Positions 16,241-25,256 of a stretch of DNA of 64,000 bases are shown in pieces. How positions within the stretch are numbered: position 1 is the stretch's first letter; each line of letters begins with the position of its first letter. Source of the stretch: Salegentibacter echinorum (GTDB taxonomy: Bacteria; Bacteroidota; Bacteroidia; Flavobacteriales; Flavobacteriaceae); NCBI RefSeq assembly GCF_900129445.1, contig NZ_FQVT01000003.1:248001-312000 (forward strand), in the 5' to 3' direction. The translations under genes were made by a program, and so were the position numbers. Under the pieces are notes generated by a model. The model saw only the letters and a list, made by a program, of their open reading frames with translations, had not been told where the DNA came from and did not search any database.

Positions 16241-16972
16241 TTAACCAAACAAAGATTTAGACCTATTAACAACCGGTTCTAATAAACTGTGTTGCTTTTT
16301 CGTTAGTTTAATGTTTTTAATTTTTTCGAGGTGTTCAACTTTATGGGCATCGCTGCTTATATAATCTATCATCCCGTTTTCTAAAAGTTGAAAAGCTGTT
16401 TTTTGAATGCCAATTCCATAATGCGGCGTAAGCGAGAGCATGTTTAATTGAAAATCACAACCCCGGGATTTTAAATCTTTATATTTTACTAAAGATTTGG
16501 AATGATAAAACGCATATCGCTCGGGATGTGCCAAAATAGGTTTTAGATCCTGATTTTGAATTTTAAATAAAATCTCTTCCAGGTTAATTGGCGCTTGAAA
16601 ATAAGACATTTCCACTAAAAGGTATTTTTCGAGTATGGGTAGAAGATTCTCTGCTTCCAATTGCTCTAATAGAAATTGATCCATCATATATTCACCACTA
16701 ACCTGTATTTGGGTATCCTTTGATAGCTGATTTTTTAATTTATTTAAAGCAGGTAAAATTGTTGCCGGGGTATTGGGATAAAACTCCCCCATAACGTGTG
16801 GGGTAGCCACAAAATTGTTGATTCCCAGTTCATTAAACTTTTCAATGATGTTTAGAGAATCTGTAGCAGTATCGGCGCCATCATCAATACCCGGTAACAG
16901 GTGATTGTGGAAATCTGTAAAGCCCGGCAGCAAATCGGCTAAAAATGTTTTTTTCTGAAAAATGGATAGCAT
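16241..16972 (-). CDS. cpsB: PHP-family protein-tyrosine phosphatase (CpsB/YwqE/Wzb-like)
   Basis: This metal-dependent phosphatase has 243 residues. FTDFHNHLLPGIDDGA (about 18-33) is the H-x-H metal motif of the CpsB/CapC type, ATPHVMGEFY carries another His, PILAHPERYAFY a third and YISSDAHK (about 215) the last metal ligands. It would dephosphorylate the Tyr cluster of the Wzc kinase and so cycle polymerisation and export. It lies convergent to wzc, which is unusual next to the collinear order known in Firmicutes, and is divergent from the Wzi-like gene with 76 bases between. The start at 16972 is the first Met before the conserved region. Confidence 0.9.
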   Translation of the reverse strand: MLSIFQKKTFLADLLPGFTDFHNHLLPGIDDGADTATDSLNIIEKFNELGINNFVATPHVMGEFYPNTPATILPALNKLKNQLSKDTQIQVSGEYMMDQFLLEQLEAENLLPILEKYLLVEMSYFQAPINLEEILFKIQNQDLKPILAHPERYAFYHSKSLVKYKDLKSRGCDFQLNMLSLTPHYGIGIQKTAFQLLENGMIDYISSDAHKVEHLEKIKNIKLTKKQHSLLEPVVNRSKSLFG

Positions 16973-17048
16973 TTCTGTCTTTTAGGACGATAAATTTACA
17001 TATTTTTAAATCGAATTTTACCTTTTTAAATATTCTTAACACCTACTT

Positions 17049-18401
17049 ATGAAACTAAGATTATTTCTCCTGTTATTGCTGTTTCCTTTACTATCAAATT
17101 ATGCCCAAAATATTGAATTCGGAGGAAATGTAGCATTAAATGCTTTACTCTATAATGCAGATGAATCTCCTTTTTGGTTCCACTCCAATAGAAGGGGAAG
17201 GATCAATGAAACTACAAATTTTTCTGGAGTAATAAATACTTCGGCAATTTATCAGCTATCTCCAAATTCATATCTCGAAGCAGGAATAGGTGCGTTGTAT
17301 CAGGATGGATATCACGACGAGTTGCAATTAGATGAATCTTATCTCGCTTTTAACAATACCTGGCTTTCAATCATTGCAGGAAGAAAACAACGGGAAATGC
17401 TTTATAGCGGACTTAGCGCTACTAATCAAAATATCCTCTGGTCTATAAACTCAAGACCTTTACCGGGTATTAGAATTTTTACGAACCGTCCTATTTTTTT
17501 TAAGAATAACCGCGGACTCGGTTTTGAAGCTTCCTGGGAAGAATATCTTATGGACGATGAACGCTACGTAGATAATACCAGGTTGCACCATAAAAGCTTT
17601 AACCTGGTGTACAAACACTCACCAAAATTTCAGATATCGGCTGGGTTGCAACACTTTGTGCAATGGGCGGGAACGCATCCTGAATTTGGAGATCTTCCGT
17701 CAGATTTTAGTGCCTATACCAAAGTCGTGACCGGGAAAGGTGTAGGAGATGACGCCGGAGATAATATTTCTGAACAAGAAGTGAATGGACTGGGCAACCA
17801 TCTGGGCAGTTATGAAATAAAACTGAATACAATTGTAGCCGGTTACCGGGTAGAACTTATTTATAACCATCTTTTTGAAGATGGATCTGGAGCCGAGCTG
17901 GCTAATACACCCGATGGTCGCTATGGGATTTATATTGAAGATCCTCGCGCTTCAAACGATTGGTTTCAGGCCGTGATGTATGAATTTTATTATACCAAAA
18001 ATCAGAGTAAAAACACCCCTACATCAGATGGTACTGATAATTACTTCAATAATAACCTATACCGTTCTGGATGGACCTATGAAAATAGAGTGATGGGTGT
18101 TCCTTTTATCACGCTTGGAGAAAATCGCTTTAGAATTGCCAATAACAAAATAGTGGTACACCACTTAGGCCTTACCGGGCTTGCCTTTAAAAAATATCCA
18201 TACCGATTTTTAGGAAGTTATAGACAAAATTATGGCGGAAAAGGTTCCGGATATAGATCGCGAGATATATTTTCTACCTATTTGGATCTTAACTTGTTGC
18301 AAAATTATGTAAATCTCAACCTTCAAGTGGGTGCCGATTTTAGCGAAATAGCTGCTCCTAATTTTGGTGCCGGATTGTCTTTATCGAAAAAGATATTTTA
18401 A
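17049..18401 (+). CDS. Wzi-like capsule assembly outer-membrane protein
   Basis: The 450-residue protein has a clear signal peptide (MKLRLFLLLLLFPLLSNYAQ, cleavage after about residue 20) and alternating beta strands ending in an aromatic residue (Phe450), typical of an outer-membrane barrel. Strings such as FWFHSNRRGR, AGRKQREMLYSGLS and GLQHFVQWAG are characteristic of the Capsule_assembly_Wzi family in Bacteroidetes. Wzi of E. coli is an 18-strand lectin-like barrel that retains capsule at the surface. Its place beside Wza, Wzc and the phosphatase supports the same role. The 76-base divergent gap upstream holds AT-rich TAAATTTA and TATTTTTA boxes, near-matches to the -7 consensus. Confidence 0.85.
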   Translation: MKLRLFLLLLLFPLLSNYAQNIEFGGNVALNALLYNADESPFWFHSNRRGRINETTNFSGVINTSAIYQLSPNSYLEAGIGALYQDGYHDELQLDESYLAFNNTWLSIIAGRKQREMLYSGLSATNQNILWSINSRPLPGIRIFTNRPIFFKNNRGLGFEASWEEYLMDDERYVDNTRLHHKSFNLVYKHSPKFQISAGLQHFVQWAGTHPEFGDLPSDFSAYTKVVTGKGVGDDAGDNISEQEVNGLGNHLGSYEIKLNTIVAGYRVELIYNHLFEDGSGAELANTPDGRYGIYIEDPRASNDWFQAVMYEFYYTKNQSKNTPTSDGTDNYFNNNLYRSGWTYENRVMGVPFITLGENRFRIANNKIVVHHLGLTGLAFKKYPYRFLGSYRQNYGGKGSGYRSRDIFSTYLDLNLLQNYVNLNLQVGADFSEIAAPNFGAGLSLSKKIF

Positions 18402-18464
18402 CTATCATCTAATTTTCCCTATATTTCTTACATGATATTCTAAAAAACAACTAAAGCCTCATTA

Positions 18465-20222
18465 ATGGGTCGCGATTTCCAGGAGTTAAAAATCTTGATT
18501 ATTGGAAGTAAATCTCGGGATATTATTACCGTAGAAAAATATCTCCTTGAAATAAATTCTAATACGCTAATATCTCACGTTGCAAGTTTGCGAGAGGTCA
18601 AAGCGACTTTAAAAAAAACTTCAAAATTTAATGTGATTCTTTTAGATCTGTCATTATTGGAGCTAGCCTTTTCTGAAACCACAATAATTGAAATTCTTAA
18701 CCTTTCCCATAATACCGCCCTTATTATTTTGACTGATGTGGAAGAACAAAAACAAGCTGAAAAAATGCTGGCATGGGGTGTTTCAGATTATTTAATAAAG
18801 AGTGAACTAAATGCTACCCAACTTTCTAAAAGTATTTACTATAGCCGGGAACGAAAGAAAGCCCAGAGAAAACTCTACGAATCTGAAGAGAAATATCGAA
18901 TGCTATATGATGAGAGTCCTTTTCCTATGTGGGTTTTAGATAGGGAAAGCCTTGATTTTCTAAGTGTAAACAAAGCAGCTTTAAAATTGTATGGCTATTC
19001 CCGGGAAGAATTTCTAAGTATGAACGTTAGGGATCTTTGGGTTGAGAGTGAAAAAGAAGTGGAAAAAACAGCGAAAAAAAATCTTGATACCTCTTTTGCT
19101 GTACAGATAAGACACTATACCAAAAGCAACAAAATCTTACATATTTCCATACAGAGTAATCCTATTTTATTTGGTGGGAAAGAGGCCAGGGTTAGTCTTG
19201 TAGATAACATTACCGAAAAGGTTATAGCTGAAGAAAAATTAAAATTGAGTCAGCAGCGATTTAAAGCTATAATTCAGGATGGAAGCGATTTGGTAAGTAT
19301 CCTGGATGAAAAATTAAATTATATTTACTTAAGTCCCAGTGCCACTAACATACTGCAGATAAATTCTGGAGAGATTATTGGAAAAAACGCTATAGAATTT
19401 ATCCACAGGGAAGATCGTCCCGAAATTGAACGTAAAATAAAGTTTATAGGTAAAGTAAAGAGTTTTCGGTTACCTTCATATCGATATAAAGTAGGAACCG
19501 CAGAATGGCGTTGGTTGGAAACTATTGTAACAGACTTAAGAGCCGATCCAGCTGTTGGCGGGTTGGTAACGACCTCCCGGGATATTACGAATTTCAAAAT
19601 TCAGGAACAAAAATTAAAAGAAAGTCTTGAGCGCTATAATATCGTGGCCAAAGCCACCAGCGATCTTATTACAGACTATGATGTAGCGACAAATACTTTT
19701 ACTTTCAATTCTAATGTTTTTGAAGTCTTTGGCTATAAAAAGAAAGAAATTGACAGTGCTAGAGAATGGTGGTTTAGTAAAATTCATCCGGAGGATTTAA
19801 GTGTTTTTAAAGATTCCCTGAAGGAGATTTTTCAGAAAGGTAAGAAATGGATAAATCTAGAGTATCGCTTTAAATGTGCAGACGGTACTTATAAATATAT
19901 ACTGGATCGTAGTTATGTGATTAGTGATCATGTAGGTAAACCTATTCGCATTATTGGTTCTATGCAGGATATTACAGAAAGAAGAAATTATATAAATACA
20001 ATAGAACAGCACAATAAACGTTTGCGAGAGATAGCCTGGACGCAATCTCACGTGGTAAGAGCGCCATTGGCTAAAATTATGGGACTTATAGAATTATTAA
20101 AGCTTGAAAAAGAAGATATAGACAGTGCTGAAGAAATACTGGATAATGTCTTAATATCTGCTAAAGAACTGGATGATGTAATTCGAAATATAGCCAACAA
20201 AGCTGAAGAGGAATCAAAATAG
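18465..20222 (+). CDS. Receiver-PAS multidomain sensor with kinase-like His box but no ATPase domain
   Basis: Domains in order in this 585-residue protein are: a receiver-like domain (about 8-125) with candidate phospho-Asp61 (VILLDLS) and Lys112 but lacking the usual N-terminal acidic pair (IIGSKSRD instead); three PAS domains (about 140-260, 265-385 and 395-510, the last two with PAC ends such as SRDITNFK and MQDITERR); and a short helical end with SHVVRAPL (His at about 529), like the phospho-acceptor helix of histidine kinases. The protein stops about 56 residues later, so no HATPase domain is present. It may relay phosphate or dock with the response regulator 160 bases downstream. There is no transmembrane segment, so it is cytoplasmic. 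Confidence 0.8.
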   Translation: MGRDFQELKILIIGSKSRDIITVEKYLLEINSNTLISHVASLREVKATLKKTSKFNVILLDLSLLELAFSETTIIEILNLSHNTALIILTDVEEQKQAEKMLAWGVSDYLIKSELNATQLSKSIYYSRERKKAQRKLYESEEKYRMLYDESPFPMWVLDRESLDFLSVNKAALKLYGYSREEFLSMNVRDLWVESEKEVEKTAKKNLDTSFAVQIRHYTKSNKILHISIQSNPILFGGKEARVSLVDNITEKVIAEEKLKLSQQRFKAIIQDGSDLVSILDEKLNYIYLSPSATNILQINSGEIIGKNAIEFIHREDRPEIERKIKFIGKVKSFRLPSYRYKVGTAEWRWLETIVTDLRADPAVGGLVTTSRDITNFKIQEQKLKESLERYNIVAKATSDLITDYDVATNTFTFNSNVFEVFGYKKKEIDSAREWWFSKIHPEDLSVFKDSLKEIFQKGKKWINLEYRFKCADGTYKYILDRSYVISDHVGKPIRIIGSMQDITERRNYINTIEQHNKRLREIAWTQSHVVRAPLAKIMGLIELLKLEKEDIDSAEEILDNVLISAKELDDVIRNIANKAEEESK

Positions 20223-20382
20223 TTCGACAAAAAAATGCTGTCCAAATATGAGGGTTAAAATTATTTTTAAACCTTCATAAGTTTATATTATCTTGATTCA
20301 GAAAAAATAAAATCTTAAACCAATATTTTAGTAGATTATTTAGATTAACATTGTTTCAGTTTTTGCCCCAAAACAAAAAAGA

Positions 20383-20787
20383 ATGCTTGAAGTAATAATT
20401 ATTGATGACGATCAAATAGTCATCTTTATTCAAAAAAAAATGATGGTGAACCATCATATAGGTACAAATCCACTAAGTTTTAAAAAGGCAGTAAAAGCTT
20501 TAGAATACTTAGAAAAAGAGCGTAATGCAGATAAGGAGTTTCTAATATTACTGGATATAAATATGCCGGGAATGAGCGGTTGGGAATTGCTGGATCATCT
20601 TGAAGAACACGAGCACAAAGGAAATTATCATATTATTATGGTAACATCTTCTATAAACAAAAAGGATAAACTTGAGGCTGAAAAATACAGCATCGTGAAG
20701 TCCTTTATAGAAAAGCCTATCTCGGCCGCGAATTGCGACAAAATAAAAGAGCTTTCAGAGATTTCACATTTTTTTGAAAAGGTTTAG
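20383..20787 (+). CDS. Single-domain response regulator (CheY-like)
   Basis: The 134-residue protein is only a receiver domain. It has the acidic residues Asp8-Asp10 (VIIIDDDQ), phospho-acceptor Asp58 (LLDINMPGMSGWELL), TSS at 88-90 and Lys111 (FIEKPI). There is no output domain, so it acts by protein contact or as a phospho-relay. It follows the receiver-PAS protein in the same direction, and the two probably form one signalling unit. The N-terminus of that partner is a degraded receiver, whereas this one has all key residues. The target is unknown. Confidence 0.88.
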   Translation: MLEVIIIDDDQIVIFIQKKMMVNHHIGTNPLSFKKAVKALEYLEKERNADKEFLILLDINMPGMSGWELLDHLEEHEHKGNYHIIMVTSSINKKDKLEAEKYSIVKSFIEKPISAANCDKIKELSEISHFFEKV

Positions 20788-20936
20788 GTTTAATATTATT
20801 AATCATTAGTGAAGGGAGTAAGTAAAATTAATGATAAGATATTGCCTTAAAACAAGACTAAAAGTAATTAAAAATCGCCATCTCATTTTTTAAAAAAATG
20901 GGAAAATTCCATTTAGTTTTTAATCTTAACGTCCAA

Positions 20937-20964
20937 ACCCATAACCCATAACCCATAATTCATA
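20937..20964. repeat. 7-bp tandem array (ACCCATA)
   Basis: Three exact ACCCATA units are followed by a fourth, degenerate one (ATTCATA). It lies in the 252-base convergent gap between the response regulator and the EEP gene, where no other feature is evident. Confidence 0.7.
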
Positions 20965-21039
20965 ACTCTTTTCTCTTAATTCTATGCTCTATAATCGCAT
21001 TTAGCGCCGGGGTTTCAATCGAAGTTTCTGATTCTAAAT

Positions 21040-22116
21040 TCATACCCCTTTTTCTCGTGGTTCAGCTTCGTCAATCTTTTCCTGGGCCCATTCTTTTTCT
21101 TCTTTTTCTGGATCTGGTTTTTCCTGAATATCTTCAGCCTTACGCTCAAAATTTAAATTAATAAACATAGGAAAGTGATCTGAGCCTACGTGACGTTCCC
21201 GGGCGATTTCAATAAGTGTAAAATCATTGCTGTGAAATACGTGGTCTAATGGCCATCGCAGTAATTTATAATCGGCGTGAAAAGTATTGAAAAAACCTCT
21301 TCCAATGCGCGGATCAAGCAGTTTACTTGTTTTTCGGAATAACCTGGTAGTTCGTGACCATGCTACATCATTGAGGTCACCAAATACTAAAACGCTATCG
21401 TCCTGTTCTCTTATATCGCGTCCCACCATAAGTAATTCTCCATCACGTTTTGTAGAAGTTAAAGCTTCAGAAGGACTTGGTGGTTTGGGATGCAGGCAGT
21501 GTATCCTTATTTTCGAGTTATCTTCCAAACGTACAAAGCCGTGAATAGAGGGAATGTCGTCTTTAACAAGATAACGAACTTCAGTTTCCTCTAACTTTAA
21601 TTTGGAATAAAGATGCATTCCGTAGAGATTATCCTGGGGTACTTTTACGGTATAGGGATAATCTTCCTCTATAACTTCCAGTTCTTTTTCCCAAACTTTA
21701 TCTGTTTCCAGCGTAAGTACAATATCGGGCTTTCGCCGGTTTACAATTTCAATTAATTTATGATAGTCCTTGTTAGGAGTAAGAACATTGCTTACTAAGA
21801 GAGAGATATTGTCACTGGGGTCACCATCTTCATACTGCATCACAACTTTTTTAGCAAGGTAGGTATAGGGAAATATTTTGACGCATTGATATAGCAGACT
21901 CAGGAACAAAAGACCTGCAGCGATAATATGGATTATTTTGGAAAAATCGAAAAATATAATCGATAGAATTAAGACAACAATCATAAGAAATGAGATTTGA
22001 ATTCTGGGAAAATCAAATCCTCTAATCCACCAAACATCAAAACGGGTTAAAGAAGCAATCGTGGGTATTAAGAATATTCCGCAGAGAATAAGCATAATTA
22101 TTTCTGAAATTTCCAT
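21040..22116 (-). CDS. Membrane-anchored endonuclease/exonuclease/phosphatase (EEP) family protein
   Basis: In these 358 residues the N-terminus has three hydrophobic helices (about 5-22, 35-52 and 55-78), and the EEP domain then runs from about 100 to 325. Motifs seen are LVSNVLTPN (start of the fold), IVLTLETDKVW with the metal Glu, VFGDLNDVAWS (G-D-x-N) and VGSDHFPMFINL (catalytic S-D-H). The tail is Glu/Lys-rich. Homologues annotated as YafD-like cleave nucleic acids, phosphoinositides or other phosphodiesters; the substrate is not evident. A second, diverged EEP gene with the same design lies at 59909-60931. The gene converges on the response regulator. Confidence 0.83.
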   Translation of the reverse strand: MEISEIIMLILCGIFLIPTIASLTRFDVWWIRGFDFPRIQISFLMIVVLILSIIFFDFSKIIHIIAAGLLFLSLLYQCVKIFPYTYLAKKVVMQYEDGDPSDNISLLVSNVLTPNKDYHKLIEIVNRRKPDIVLTLETDKVWEKELEVIEEDYPYTVKVPQDNLYGMHLYSKLKLEETEVRYLVKDDIPSIHGFVRLEDNSKIRIHCLHPKPPSPSEALTSTKRDGELLMVGRDIREQDDSVLVFGDLNDVAWSRTTRLFRKTSKLLDPRIGRGFFNTFHADYKLLRWPLDHVFHSNDFTLIEIARERHVGSDHFPMFINLNFERKAEDIQEKPDPEKEEKEWAQEKIDEAEPREKGV

Positions 22117-22398
22117 TTATTTTGTTTTAAAACATCTTAATAATTAATGTTGAATTCTTAATCCTTAGTAAAAGGAGGTTTATAATTATAAATAATTGCC
22201 TTTAAATTATAATTTCTTTATAACCTGCAAAGGTCTAAAACTGTTTTGAAATAGTATATGAATTATTGAAAAAATAACAATCTTAATTTTCGAACTGATT
22301 ACAGCTTCTAAAGTCCGCGTAGTTAGATTAACAAAAGTTTACCGCCTGTTATAGCCTTAATTTTTCAAATTCTCTAAGATTTACCGTAATTTTAGATT

Positions 22399-23526
22399 AT
22401 GAAGAAGAAAGATTATAGACAGGGCAGCGGATTTGTCTTTAATAAGTTTGAAGAACCAAATAAATCTCCTTTCGATAAATTATTTGAGGTTTTTAAAGAA
22501 TTAATTACCCATACTTCGGGAGATTTAGATGAAGCTTTAGACTGGTTAAAGCAATTAGACGAAGAGTACAAACTTACCACTAAAGATTACACGTTAGACG
22601 ATTTTATTGAAGACCTAAAGAAAAAGGGATATATAAAAGAAGAAAGCGAAGATGAAGGTGGCGGGATGGCAATTACGGCTAAGACCGAACGCGCCATTAG
22701 AAAACAAGCTTTAGACCAAATTTTTGGTAAGCTGAAAAAAAGTGCTTCCGGTAGCCATAAAACCAACCATGTAGGCAGGGGCGATGAGCATACCGGGGAT
22801 TTTAGAAATTTTCAATTTGGGGATTCCCCCGATAAAATTTCTGTGACTGAAAGCTTAAGAAATGCGCAGATTAATCACGGCATTGGAAATTTTAATATGA
22901 CCGAAGATGATTTGGTGATAGAAGAAACCCACTATAAATCCCGAATGAGCACGGTGTTAATGATAGATCTTAGCCATAGTATGATTCTTTATGGCGAAGA
23001 TCGCATCACTCCGGCCAAGAAGGTTGCCATGGCACTAGCCGAATTAATCACTACGCGATACCCCAAAGACAGCCTGGATATTATAGTTTTTGGTAATGAT
23101 GCCTGGCCGGTTTCTATTGCAGAACTACCTTATTTAAAAGTTGGTCCTTATCACACCAATACTGTCGCCGGGTTAAGATTGGCCATGGATATTCTAAGGA
23201 GAAAGCGAAGTACTAACAGACAAATCTTTATGATTACCGATGGTAAGCCCAGTTGTATTAGGGAACGTGATGGCTCATATTATAAAAATAGTATGGGATT
23301 AGACCCATATATTATTGGGAAATGTTACAATATGGCAAAACAAGCCAGAAAACTGCATATTCCAATTACCACTTTTATGATTGCACAAGATCCTTACCTA
23401 ATGCAGTTTGTACGGGAATTTACGTATGCTAACCAGGGTAAAGCATTCTACACAGGACTTCGGGGTCTTGGGGAAATGATCTTTGAAGACTACGAAACCA
23501 ATAGAAAAAAGAGGATTAGGGGGTAG
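22399..23526 (+). CDS. VWA-domain protein partnered with a MoxR-like ATPase
   Basis: The first 180 residues of this 375-residue protein are charged and helical (LDEALDWLKQLDEE, DFIEDLKKKGYI). The C-terminal half is a von Willebrand A domain with an intact MIDAS: MIDLSHSM (D-x-S-x-S, about 193-200), a mid-domain Thr (HTNTVAGL) and MITDGKPS (about 279). Together with the AAA+ gene 162 bases downstream it forms a MoxR/VWA pair, a class thought to act as a chaperone or metal-insertion machine in the manner of magnesium chelatase I/D. It is cytoplasmic, with no signal peptide or membrane helix. The substrate is unknown. The ATG at 22399 follows a TAATTTTA box, close to TAnnTTTG. Confidence 0.85.
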   Translation: MKKKDYRQGSGFVFNKFEEPNKSPFDKLFEVFKELITHTSGDLDEALDWLKQLDEEYKLTTKDYTLDDFIEDLKKKGYIKEESEDEGGGMAITAKTERAIRKQALDQIFGKLKKSASGSHKTNHVGRGDEHTGDFRNFQFGDSPDKISVTESLRNAQINHGIGNFNMTEDDLVIEETHYKSRMSTVLMIDLSHSMILYGEDRITPAKKVAMALAELITTRYPKDSLDIIVFGNDAWPVSIAELPYLKVGPYHTNTVAGLRLAMDILRRKRSTNRQIFMITDGKPSCIRERDGSYYKNSMGLDPYIIGKCYNMAKQARKLHIPITTFMIAQDPYLMQFVREFTYANQGKAFYTGLRGLGEMIFEDYETNRKKRIRG

Positions 23527-23587
23527 TGAAGGCAGTATGAAGTTGGCAGGAGCAGTGAACAGTAGCCAAAAAATGAGTTCAACGTAA

Positions 23588-23633
23588 ATCTTTGCGCCTC
23601 TTAGCGTTATTAACCTCGCGGGCTCAGCGTGAA
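23588..23633. repeat. CTTTGCGCCTCTTAGCG-type dispersed repeat
   Basis: The stretch between the VWA and AAA+ genes contains CTTTGCGCCTCTTAGCG followed by a GGGCTCAGCGTGAAATA tail. I recall phrases built on CTTTGCG and TTAGCG as recurring intergenic material in Flavobacteriia. The 60 bases before it (CAGTATGAAGTTGGCAGG, then CAGTGAACAGTAG) resemble the 8-bp arrays. Confidence 0.4.
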
Positions 23634-23688
23634 ATATTATAATAATAGATTTAGTTTTAAATAAAATATTCAGTTAGAAAGATTAAAC

Positions 23689-25152
23689 ATGAAAATACAA
23701 AATATAAAAACACTTGGAGAACTTAAAAAATCCGGATATAAAAGTCGTGGTATTAAGGAAGAACTAAGAGAGAATTTAATCGAAAAGATTAGGAACAACG
23801 AACCCACTTTTCCGGGGATACACGGGTATGAAAATAGTGTGATCCCAGAGTTGGAAAGGGCAATTTTGTCAAGACATAATATAAATTTACTTGGGTTAAG
23901 AGGCCAGGCAAAAACCAGGCTGGCCAGGTTAATGATTAATCTTTTAGATGAGTATATGCCGGTAGTGCAGGGATCTGAGATTAATGATGACCCTTTGAAT
24001 CCTATTTCCCGGTATGCACGGGAATTTGTTGAAGAAAAAGGAGAGGAAACGCCTATTGTGTGGGTGCATCGAGAAGAAAGGTTTTTTGAAAAACTGGCAA
24101 CCCCCGATGTTACCGTGGCCGATTTAATTGGAGATGTAGATCCTATAAAAGCGGCCAATCTAAAATTAAGTTATGCCGATGACCGCGTCATACACTTTGG
24201 AATGATTCCCAGGGCTAACAGAAGTATTTTTGTGATTAATGAATTGCCAGACCTGCAAGCTAGAATCCAGGTAGCATTATTTAATATTTTACAGGAAGGG
24301 GATATTCAAATTCGCGGATTTAAATTACGGTTACCGTTAGATCTACAATTTGTCTTTACCGCAAACCCCGAAGATTATACCAACCGTGGAAGTATCGTTA
24401 CCCCTTTAAAAGACAGGATTGGTTCGCAAATCCTTACGCATTACCCAGATTCTATTGAGATTGCAAAAACCATTACGGCCCAGGAAGCAAAATTAGATAA
24501 TCGCCAAAGTGATTTGGTACACGTTCCCGAACTTGCCAAAGATCTTTTGGAGCAAATTAGTTTTGAAGCACGGGAAAGTGAGTTTATAGATGAAAAAAGC
24601 GGAATTAGTGCCCGTTTAAGTATCACCGCTTACGAAAATTTACTGAGTACAGCTGAAAGGCGTACCCTAAAATCTGACGATAAAGAGACTCTGCTCAGAT
24701 TTGGAGATTTTCTTGGAATAGTACCAGCTATCACGGGAAAAATGGAATTGGTTTACGAAGGGGAGGAAGAAGGAGCAGCCGGTGTCGCTTTACAATTAAT
24801 TGGCGATGCAGTAAAAACTTTATTTCCCAATTATTTTCCGAAAATAGAAAAACTGCAAAGACCAGATGAAACCACGCCTTATGATGATTTGGTAGAATGG
24901 TTTTTTGAACAAAGTGGTTTTGAACTATCAGACGACCTGTCTGATGCTGATTATAAAGAGCGCTTAGATGCCGTTACCCCGCTTAACGAGTTGATTAGGA
25001 AATATCAACCGGAAGCAAAAGAAGAAGATACATATTTCTTAAAGGAATTTTTGCTTTGGGCCCTGGTAGAATATAAAAAATTGAGCAAGCACCGTTTTTC
25101 TAAAGGAGTACAATTTAAAGATCTCTACGGAAGCTATATAAATGACCTTTAA
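23689..25152 (+). CDS. MoxR/magnesium-chelatase-like AAA+ ATPase
   Basis: This AAA+ protein has 487 residues. GLRGQAKTRLAR (about 69-80) is Walker A (G-x-x-G-x-x-K-T), IFVINELPDL (about 181-190) the Walker B region with Asn in place of Asp before Glu, and LQFVFTANPEDYTNRG (about 223-238) covers sensor 1. A helical lid follows, then an extended C-terminal part (about 390-487) of mixed charge. The Walker A and B wording is close to ChlI/MoxR. It would remodel a client together with the VWA protein encoded just upstream; the pair is expected to be co-transcribed despite the 162-base repeat-bearing gap. The client is unknown, and no candidate lies next to it. Confidence 0.85.
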   Translation: MKIQNIKTLGELKKSGYKSRGIKEELRENLIEKIRNNEPTFPGIHGYENSVIPELERAILSRHNINLLGLRGQAKTRLARLMINLLDEYMPVVQGSEINDDPLNPISRYAREFVEEKGEETPIVWVHREERFFEKLATPDVTVADLIGDVDPIKAANLKLSYADDRVIHFGMIPRANRSIFVINELPDLQARIQVALFNILQEGDIQIRGFKLRLPLDLQFVFTANPEDYTNRGSIVTPLKDRIGSQILTHYPDSIEIAKTITAQEAKLDNRQSDLVHVPELAKDLLEQISFEARESEFIDEKSGISARLSITAYENLLSTAERRTLKSDDKETLLRFGDFLGIVPAITGKMELVYEGEEEGAAGVALQLIGDAVKTLFPNYFPKIEKLQRPDETTPYDDLVEWFFEQSGFELSDDLSDADYKERLDAVTPLNELIRKYQPEAKEEDTYFLKEFLLWALVEYKKLSKHRFSKGVQFKDLYGSYINDL

Positions 25153-25256
25153 ACATTTTAGGCTGCTAATTTTATTCTTTCTAAGGATTTGATGAGTGTT
25201 AGTACAAATTCTATTTATCGTTTTTTATTTTTACGCCAAGTGAACGTTATTACACC

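Noticed and set aside
23670-24158. 162-residue minus-strand ORF
   Set aside because: It lies wholly over the Walker A part of the AAA+ gene, which has a clear function, and shows no domain of its own.
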